From Caryophanales bacterium UBA1624 (lineage in GTDB: Bacteria > Bacillota_I > Bacilli_A > RFN20 > CAG-826): a DNA stretch of 20,988 nt. The notes beneath the pieces are model-generated. The model made no database searches. It was not told where the DNA came from and worked only from the letters and a program-made list of their open reading frames with translations. Where the stretch lies: NCBI GenBank assembly GCA_002321395.1, contig DCMK01000009.1, forward strand, positions 1 to 20,988, read 5' to 3'. Each line of letters opens with the position of its first letter. The stretch's first letter is position 1. Both the position numbers and the translations under genes were made by a program. Positions 15,194 to 20,988 of the stretch are shown piece by piece.

Positions 15194-18100
15194 AAAAGAA
15201 CGTTTCTGCTTTGTGGGCGCTTTCCCTTTGCCTGGGCATCGCGTCCTGTAACTCCGCTTCCTCAGGGGAATTGCTTTTCGACTTCTCGGAGAAGGACATC
15301 TCCTCAGGGGATTACGTGACCCTATCCCGGGGCAAGGCGTCCTCTTATCGCTTCATCGGCTCAGTCCCTTCTGGGGTGAGCCTCGATTCCAACAGCGGGC
15401 TGATCGAATACGGGAAGGAAATCCCCGCGGGAACCCAGCTGCTTTATAAAGCCGTCGCCGGGAAGAAGGAAAGCAACGCGGTCGTTTTGACCCTCACCCA
15501 GCCCGAAGAAGAGGGGGAAGTGGTCTTCTCCAACTTGACCTCTCGCCTTTCTTCTGGGGACCGGGTCTACGCCAGCTGCACCAACGGGAAGGCCGTTTCC
15601 TTCGCGCTGGAAGGAAGCGTTCCCGGGATATCCTTGGATTCCTCTTCCGGGGTCGTTTCCTTCGCCAAAGGGGTCGAAGAGGGGACGAGCTTCGTCGTCA
15701 CGGCAACATCCGGGGATTTCCATGCGAGCAAAACCTTCACCGCCGCGGTGGACGACCTCGTCTCCGCGAAGGGGGATTTGGCTTACTTCGAATCCGGAAG
15801 CGCCAACCCCGTCGCCTATTTCCTTTCTTATCCGGACAACATCGCCGATCCGGAAAAGGAGTTTCTCGGCGTTCTTTTAGACGGCCGGATCCTTTCCGAA
15901 TCGGAATTCGAATTCGACGCGTCCTTGAGCAAGGTCCTGATCCATTCTTCCGCCTTGTCTTCCTTATCTTACGGCAAGCACCGGGTGAGCTTGGTGACCG
16001 CGAGGAACAACGTCAACGTGACTTTGTCCGTCGCGACCAAATTCATCCAAAGCCCGGAGGACCTCGCCTCTATCTCCTCTAGCCGCGAAGCCTTGAAGGG
16101 CTATTACGTCCAGACCGGCGACATCGATTTGACGGCCTATCTTTCTTCTTCCGGGGAGGGCTATGACGAAGGCAGGGGCTGGAAGCCCATCGGGTCCTAC
16201 CGCGACGTGGCCGATGGGACCGCGTTCTTGGATTCCTTCCAAGGCACTTATGATGGGGGTGGGTATTCCATCCGGGGCCTTTGGATGAACCGCAGCGACG
16301 AAAGCGCCTACAACGCGGGTTTATTTGGATACGTCTATTCGACGGCTTTGATCGAGAACCTCGGGGTTTATGGGACCGATTCCTCTTTCCGTTCCTTCGT
16401 GGGGGGATTCGTCGGATCCAACGATGGGACGATCAAGAATTGCTTCTACCAAGGCTCTTCCCTCTCTTCTTATTCCGGGGAGGGCATCTTCCGTTACCTC
16501 GGCGGGTTCGTCGGGCAGAACCAAGGGACCATCTCCCAATGCTATTCCTACGTCAAATCCATTAAAGGCGACCGCGCCTATGGGGGATTCGTCGGGAACA
16601 ACCTCGGGGAAATCTCCTCCTGTTTCAGCCTGACCGACCAAGAGCTCCCCTTCCAAGGCGAAGGGATCCCGGCTTTGAAGAGCCAAAGCTATACCTCCGC
16701 GGAGGAGGCCTCCCAATTCCCCAAAGAAGACTGGGACGAGGGGGTTTGGTCCTTCTCCTCTTCTTTGCCGTGTTTGAAGAACAACCTCGTTTTCTCCGGC
16801 ATCGCCGCGATTTCCCTTTTGGGCGTGCCCAGCGAAGCGACGATCGGGGAATCCTTCCCCCTGTCGGTTGCGATCAGCCCCTCTTCCTCGCAGGAGGAAT
16901 ACCAAGACAAGGTGGTTTATTCCGTCTCTGGATCGGGGGCGAAGATCGAAGACGGGGTTTTGATCACCGAAGGGGCGGAGCCGGGGCAAGTCATCGTCAC
17001 GGCGAGTTTGGAAGTCGATCGGAAAACCTATTCCTCCAGCATCCTCCTCACCCTCTATTCCAAAGGCGAGGCTTTGGATTGGAACCAGCAGGAGAAGACC
17101 CTCTATGCCGGGAATGCCTACACATTGAAGGCCAACGTCCTCCCCCTTTCCTCCCAGCAGAAAGTCACTTATTCCCTCCCCAAACGCGTGAAGGGGGTCC
17201 GCTTGGACGGGGATCAGCTCCGCATCAGCGACGCCTGCCAAGGCGGGGAGATCAAAATCAAAGCCTCCTCCTCCTCTTTGTCTTCCGTCGCGACGTTCAC
17301 GTTGATCCCCTCGGTTTTGACGGAGGATTCCCCCGACGCGAATCTTCTTTATCTTGGGGAGGAACGCGATCTGACGTTCCACCTGCCGGAGGGGGAAGAG
17401 GCCTCCGCCTATACCTTCTTCGCTTCGGGGAAGGAAGTGGAGGCGAAGGAAGTCTCGGGGAATCAGATCCGCTTCCCAAGCTCCCTGATCCTTTCCTCCC
17501 CCAACCAATCCGTCGCCTTCCACTTCCAAAACAAAGCGGAGGGCAAGCTCTACGCCTCCTCCGCCTGCTACGTGGACCACGCTCCCTACACCAAGGAAAG
17601 CGTCCTCAAGGAAAACGGGGATGCGGTGGTGATTTCCTCCATGGACCAATTCCTCTCTTTGTTCAACGTGGTTGATTTCCAGGAAAGCCGCTTCCAGAAC
17701 TACGCCAAAGAGAAGGTCTACATCCTCGACTGCGATTTGGACTTCTCCGGGATGAAGGTCTATTCGATCGGCTACGATGCGCATCCCTTCTTGGCGACGA
17801 TCTATGGGAACAATCACCTCATCAAGAACTTCGGCGCGGGGAACCAAGGGAAAGTGGAGAATGAGCTTGGTTTGACCCTTGATCAGGCCACCTATCCGGG
17901 GAACTGGAATTACCGTTCCTCCCTTTACGGGGTCGGCTTCTTCGGCTCCTTCGGTGGGAAGTGCTGCGACCTGAGGATGGAAGGGAGCCAGATCTTCGCT
18001 TCCAACTGGGTCGGGCTTTTCTCCGGAAGCGTCCTCCCCGGGGGGCGCGTGGAGAACGTCCACATCCGCTCCAGCAGGGTGGGGAACGCCAACGAAGTCG

Positions 18101-18216
18101 ATTTCCAAATCTCCTCCAGCGACTCCGTCAGCGAATTCGCCCCGGGGAACGAAGGGGAATTCGTCTACGTCTCATGCCCCAGCTTATTCGACAATCTCAC
18201 AAAAGGAAATGACTGA
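15190..18216 (+). CDS. Large surface lipoprotein with Ig-like repeats and GLUG motifs
   Basis: This 1008-residue protein has a signal peptide with lipobox IASC (Cys20), so it is probably anchored outside the membrane. Residues about 28-110 and 112-190 are tandem Ig-like (He_PIG type) repeats sharing SGDxV, GxSLDSxSG and GT. Residues about 345-480 hold GLUG motifs: FQGTYDGGGYSIRGL, then VGGFVGSNDGTIKNCF, LGGFVGQNQGTISQCY and YGGFVGNNLGEISSCF, likely a small beta-helix. About 535-720 contains further Ig-like (BIG2-like) domains. The end has a second GLUG-like part, with FLATIYGNNHLIKNF and VGFFGSFGG near 915. No catalytic motif is seen. Its place between permease and regulator suggests a glycan-binding or enzyme-docking role, analogous to surface glycan-binding proteins; adhesion is an alternative. 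Confidence 0.85.
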   Translation: MKKNVSALWALSLCLGIASCNSASSGELLFDFSEKDISSGDYVTLSRGKASSYRFIGSVPSGVSLDSNSGLIEYGKEIPAGTQLLYKAVAGKKESNAVVLTLTQPEEEGEVVFSNLTSRLSSGDRVYASCTNGKAVSFALEGSVPGISLDSSSGVVSFAKGVEEGTSFVVTATSGDFHASKTFTAAVDDLVSAKGDLAYFESGSANPVAYFLSYPDNIADPEKEFLGVLLDGRILSESEFEFDASLSKVLIHSSALSSLSYGKHRVSLVTARNNVNVTLSVATKFIQSPEDLASISSSREALKGYYVQTGDIDLTAYLSSSGEGYDEGRGWKPIGSYRDVADGTAFLDSFQGTYDGGGYSIRGLWMNRSDESAYNAGLFGYVYSTALIENLGVYGTDSSFRSFVGGFVGSNDGTIKNCFYQGSSLSSYSGEGIFRYLGGFVGQNQGTISQCYSYVKSIKGDRAYGGFVGNNLGEISSCFSLTDQELPFQGEGIPALKSQSYTSAEEASQFPKEDWDEGVWSFSSSLPCLKNNLVFSGIAAISLLGVPSEATIGESFPLSVAISPSSSQEEYQDKVVYSVSGSGAKIEDGVLITEGAEPGQVIVTASLEVDRKTYSSSILLTLYSKGEALDWNQQEKTLYAGNAYTLKANVLPLSSQQKVTYSLPKRVKGVRLDGDQLRISDACQGGEIKIKASSSSLSSVATFTLIPSVLTEDSPDANLLYLGEERDLTFHLPEGEEASAYTFFASGKEVEAKEVSGNQIRFPSSLILSSPNQSVAFHFQNKAEGKLYASSACYVDHAPYTKESVLKENGDAVVISSMDQFLSLFNVVDFQESRFQNYAKEKVYILDCDLDFSGMKVYSIGYDAHPFLATIYGNNHLIKNFGAGNQGKVENELGLTLDQATYPGNWNYRSSLYGVGFFGSFGGKCCDLRMEGSQIFASNWVGLFSGSVLPGGRVENVHIRSSRVGNANEVDFQISSSDSVSEFAPGNEGEFVYVSCPSLFDNLTKGND

Positions 18217-19376
18217 TGAAAAAGAAAACGATCCCTTCCCAGGAACAAGGGAAGACCCAAGCATACAACCGGAAGAAGAACAACGCCCTCGTTCTTTCCA
18301 TCTTGGCCCAAGAGCCTTCCTCCGGGACGATGCTCTCCTCTAAGCTCGGATTGAGCAATTCCGCCCTCAGCGGGATCCTCGGCGGGCTGCGCAGGATGGG
18401 CGTCATCGCCGAAGAGGTGAGGGTGTCCACCTCCGGGCGGGGAAGGAAGCAGGTCCGTTACTGCGTCAACGGGAATTTCGGTTTGATCGTGGTGGTCGCC
18501 ATCGCCAACTACCAAGCCAAGATCACCATCTCCAACATCAAGAAAGAAACCCTCGCCGCCGCCGCGGTTGAGGTCTCCCGTTACGACGTCCAGGCCGTCT
18601 ACGGCATCGTGTGCTCGATCTCCTCCCTTTTGATGGAAGAGCGTTTCCGCCCCATCCCTTTGAAGGAAATCGTCATCTGCTGGCCCGGGAGGGTCAATTC
18701 CAAAACCGGCGAGCTCGCGGTTTCCCCGCAGTTCGACCCCGATCTGTTCGCGGACAAGGATTTTTTGGTCCGCGAGTTCGGGAAGCTGTTCAAAGACGCC
18801 AACATCTTCGTCAACAACGATATCAAATTCGCTTTGCTGGGCGAGAAGCAATTCGGCGCTCTGCAGAAAGTCGACGATGCGATGCTGCTTTCTTTGGACA
18901 ACGGCATCGGCGGGGCGATGCTGCTTCGCGGGGAATGCTTCCTCGGCGAGCAGGGATACGCGGGTGAATTCGGCTTGCTGAAGACCAACTTCGAAGGGAA
19001 GGAGATGGTGCTTGATGAGTTCGCCTCCCTGCGCGCTTTGAAGCTCCATTTCAAAGAAAAGCTCGGCAGGGAGATCCATTTCAAGGATCTGCTTTCCCTT
19101 TACCAAGAAGACGCCGAGGCGAAGGGTTATATCCTTTCCACCGCCCGCGGGGTCGGGAGGGTGCTTTATTCCTGCTCCTGCCTGCTCGATGTGACCAAGA
19201 TCCTCCTCTCCGGGAGGGTGAAGGAGTTCGGCGAGGATTACCGGAAGGCCGTCGAAGGCGAATTCCTCGATCCCTGCTATCCCCCCGACGTTTCCTATTC
19301 GACTCTCGAGGACGCGGTCGGTTTGGGGGCGACTTCCTATGGGGTTTCCCACGCGCTGAAGGACGCAATCGAATAA
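18216..19376 (+). CDS. ROK-family transcriptional regulator
   Basis: The 386-residue protein has an N-terminal winged helix (about 22-85; LSSKLGLSNSALSGILGGL as recognition helix region, then a basic SGRGRKQ wing) and a ROK sugar-binding domain (about 88-380). The domain keeps VNNDIKFALLGE with Asp202 and SLDNGIGGAMLLRGE (226-240). It departs from the family after GEFG (250-253): the usual His is Leu254, and the H-x-CxCxxxxC zinc cluster is absent. It is therefore probably a sensor repressor without kinase activity. The start overlaps the preceding stop as TGATG, with AAAAGGAAA as SD. It likely controls the glucan locus; the shared TTTCAC inverted repeat is one candidate target, not shown. 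The inducer would be an imported oligosaccharide or its phosphorylated product. Confidence 0.9.
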   Translation: MKKKTIPSQEQGKTQAYNRKKNNALVLSILAQEPSSGTMLSSKLGLSNSALSGILGGLRRMGVIAEEVRVSTSGRGRKQVRYCVNGNFGLIVVVAIANYQAKITISNIKKETLAAAAVEVSRYDVQAVYGIVCSISSLLMEERFRPIPLKEIVICWPGRVNSKTGELAVSPQFDPDLFADKDFLVREFGKLFKDANIFVNNDIKFALLGEKQFGALQKVDDAMLLSLDNGIGGAMLLRGECFLGEQGYAGEFGLLKTNFEGKEMVLDEFASLRALKLHFKEKLGREIHFKDLLSLYQEDAEAKGYILSTARGVGRVLYSCSCLLDVTKILLSGRVKEFGEDYRKAVEGEFLDPCYPPDVSYSTLEDAVGLGATSYGVSHALKDAIE

Positions 19377-19378
19377 GC

Positions 19379-20743
19379 ATGGAACTGATTCTCAGAGACG
19401 TTTGCAAGGTCTACCCCGGGGAGAAGAAGGGGCGGGAGGTGAAGGCGGTCTCTTCCTTCAACCTGGTGTCCACGAAGAAGGAATTCATCGTCTTTGTCGG
19501 CCCGTCCGGATGCGGGAAATCCACGACCCTCCGGATGATCGCGGGGCTCGAGGACATCACATCCGGGGATCTGATCATGGATGGGGAGAGGATGAACAAG
19601 GTTGAGGCCGGGGACCGGAGCATCGCGATGGTCTTCCAAAACTACGCCCTCTACCCCCATATGACGGCCTACGAGAACATGGCCTTTGGGCTCAAGAACA
19701 CCAAAATCGAGGAAAAGGTTTTGGACGCATCGGGGAAGCCGGTCTATGAGATCGACAAAAAGAACGTCGCCTATCTGAAGCGCCAAATCGCCAAAATCCA
19801 AAAAAGCAAAAAGCTGTTCCCTGAGGAGAAGCAAGCGCAGCTCAAGCGTTACCAAAAGGCCTACGACATCGCCTCGACCACCCCGGTCCCGGTGACGAAG
19901 ATGGTCCATTATTCCAAACAGGAAATCTCCGCGCGCATCCAAGAGGCCGCGAAGATCCTTGGGATCGAGGACCTTCTCTCCCGCAAGCCGAAAGCCATGT
20001 CGGGCGGGCAACGCCAAAGGGTCGCTTTGGGGAGGGCGATCGTAAGGAGGCCGAAGCTGTTTTTGCTCGATGAGCCCCTTTCCAACCTCGACGCCAAGCT
20101 CCGCGCCCAGATGAGGGTGGAAATCTCCCGCCTTTACCACGCTTTGGACGCGACCTTCATCTACGTCACCCACGACCAAGTCGAAGCCATGACCATGGGC
20201 GATCGGATCGTGGTGATGCGCGGGGGAGTCGTGCAGCAAATCGATACTCCGACCGCTTTGTTCGATTATCCGGCCAACCGCTTCGTCGCAGGGTTTTTGG
20301 GAACCCCTCAGATGAACTTCTTCGAAGTGAGCCTGCTTTGCCAAGGCAAAGCCGTTCTGCTTGCTTTCCCCGATGGTCAGAAGGTCTCCCTGCCTTTGGC
20401 GAAGATGAGGAAGATCCGCCCCGAATATTTGGACGGCAAAACCCATGAAGCGATTCTGGGGATCCGCCCGGAGCATCTTTTCTTCGCCGAAGGAGGGCTG
20501 AAAGCCAAAGCGACCTTATCCGAGATCCTGGGCAGTCAAACCCAGGTCTACGGGACTTTGTCCAACCGGCAAATCGTCGTGGAGGCCCCGGATAGGGTGA
20601 AGGTGGGCGAAGGAGAGGAGATGGAGGTGGCGTTCCTGCCGGAGAAGGTGCATCTATTCTCCGCTTCGGGGGAGGTCTCCATCCTCGCCAACGGCAAAGG
20701 GGAGTTCCTCTCCGCTCCGGAAGTCCAAAAGAAGGGCGAATAA
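19379..20743 (+). CDS. MsmK/UgpC-type sugar ABC transporter ATPase with an extra helical insertion
   Basis: The 454-residue ATPase powers the two permeases. Walker A is GPSGCGKST (41-49), the Q-loop is MVFQNYALYPHMT with Gln87, the signature is MSGGQRQRVALGRA (207-220), Walker B is LFLLDEP with Asp231-Glu232, the D-loop is SNLDAK and the switch His is 265 in THDQ. A TOBE-type regulatory domain occupies about 285-440. Typical family members have about 360-380 residues. The excess lies at residues 112-178, a Lys/Gln-rich charged stretch inserted between NMAFGLK and the helix SARIQEAAKILGI in the helical subdomain. It is in frame and free of stops, so it is not a sequencing error. The start is two bases past the ROK stop with only a distant AAGGA, so translation probably relies on coupling. 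It is the last gene of the operon. Confidence 0.93.
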   Translation: MELILRDVCKVYPGEKKGREVKAVSSFNLVSTKKEFIVFVGPSGCGKSTTLRMIAGLEDITSGDLIMDGERMNKVEAGDRSIAMVFQNYALYPHMTAYENMAFGLKNTKIEEKVLDASGKPVYEIDKKNVAYLKRQIAKIQKSKKLFPEEKQAQLKRYQKAYDIASTTPVPVTKMVHYSKQEISARIQEAAKILGIEDLLSRKPKAMSGGQRQRVALGRAIVRRPKLFLLDEPLSNLDAKLRAQMRVEISRLYHALDATFIYVTHDQVEAMTMGDRIVVMRGGVVQQIDTPTALFDYPANRFVAGFLGTPQMNFFEVSLLCQGKAVLLAFPDGQKVSLPLAKMRKIRPEYLDGKTHEAILGIRPEHLFFAEGGLKAKATLSEILGSQTQVYGTLSNRQIVVEAPDRVKVGEGEEMEVAFLPEKVHLFSASGEVSILANGKGEFLSAPEVQKKGE

Positions 20744-20758
20744 TCAACTTTGCAAATA

Positions 20759-20784
20759 AGGGGCGCGGCGAGCGTCCCTTTTTT
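20759..20784 (+). terminator. Intrinsic terminator of the glucan operon
   Basis: AGGGGCGC (20759-20766) pairs with GCGTCCCT (20772-20779), with one G-U pair and a GGCGA loop, followed by six Ts. It lies 15 bases after the ATPase stop. Confidence 0.92.
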
Positions 20785-20988
20785 CATGGCTTTTGAGGGA
20801 AGGAGAGTTTTAAAGAAAGGCCAGCCCCTTTTTCAAAATGGTATTTGTCAGGTTAAAGGCGCTGAGGGATTGACGATGAGTTTTCGCGATTGGGCGTTCA
20901 GCCGCTTTCCCTGGAGCGGGACGCCCATGGAAGCGAAAAAGGGCGCGAGGCCGTATGCTCCGTTTTAAGGAAGCCTATTTGACTCCGC
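20785..20988. other. Right edge, no supported gene
   Basis: About 200 bases contain no recognisable gene. A short frame of 30 codons starting with the ATG at 20877 has no SD and no known motif. GAAAGG and CCTTTTTC around 20814-20833 could form a weak hairpin. The segment may be the flank of a gene that begins or ends outside the window. Confidence 0.4.

Noticed and set aside
16321..18108. 595-codon open frame on the minus strand opposite the GLUG lipoprotein
   Set aside because: The plus strand has a signal peptide, lipobox and repeated GLUG motifs; the antisense product is low-complexity Gly/Arg/Asp-rich with no start signal.
19712..19912. Frameshift or assembly error in the ATPase
   Set aside because: The frame is continuous, all motifs are in register on both sides and the inserted stretch has normal composition for an alpha-helical insertion.
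20750..20968. 72-codon frame after the ATPase
   Set aside because: It spans the intrinsic terminator at 20759-20784 and lacks an SD.

Overview
The window looks like the chromosome of a Bacillota bacterium, probably a Bacilli / Erysipelotrichia / Mollicutes-related gut lineage. The grounds are Shine-Dalgarno (SD) sites of the AGGAGG type, CcpA-like cre boxes, lipoboxes and MsmK/UgpC-type sugar ABC transport. TGA is a stop codon throughout, so the code is the standard one and not that of Mycoplasma. This placement is inference. Coding regions are moderately GC-rich and intergenic regions are AT-rich.

Left part (1-5919): the 3' portion of a GH13 alpha-glucosidase/amylase-type gene with its terminator; an anonymous 600-base gap; methylglyoxal synthase (mgsA, minus strand); an overlapping pair of glucosamine-6-phosphate deaminase (nagB) and a phosphohexomutase; and an orphan exported protein behind a cre box. 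Together these are central sugar and amino-sugar phosphate metabolism under carbon control.

Middle (5920-7850): an AT-rich accessory island. One gene encodes an AlbA_2 / GHKL-ATPase-like / winged-helix protein. It lies between two 87-bp direct repeats that are 83/87 identical. The repeats carry a perfect AAAATG-T-CATTTT palindrome, and in the promoter-proximal copy this covers the gene's own -35 box. Beside it is about 330 bp of non-coding DNA packed with TGTAAAA and TGTCAAA inverted repeats.

Right part (7816-20784): a beta-glucan utilisation locus built as two divergent transcripts. The minus arm encodes a lipoprotein solute-binding protein and a cytoplasmic GH94-type glycoside phosphorylase. 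The plus arm encodes a GH16 beta-glucanase lipoprotein with a CBM4/9-like tail, two MalF/MalG-type permeases, a 1008-residue GLUG/Ig-like surface lipoprotein, a ROK-family regulator and an MsmK-type ATPase, with almost no gaps, ending in a strong terminator. The inferred flow is: cut glucan at the surface, capture and import oligosaccharides, and phosphorolyse them inside.

Two observations tie regions together. An inverted repeat of the form TTTCAC-RAA-GTKARW recurs upstream of nagB, upstream of the exported protein and in the leader of the solute-binding protein, suggesting one regulon. Cre-like boxes lie at the GH16 and exported-protein promoters, suggesting catabolite repression.
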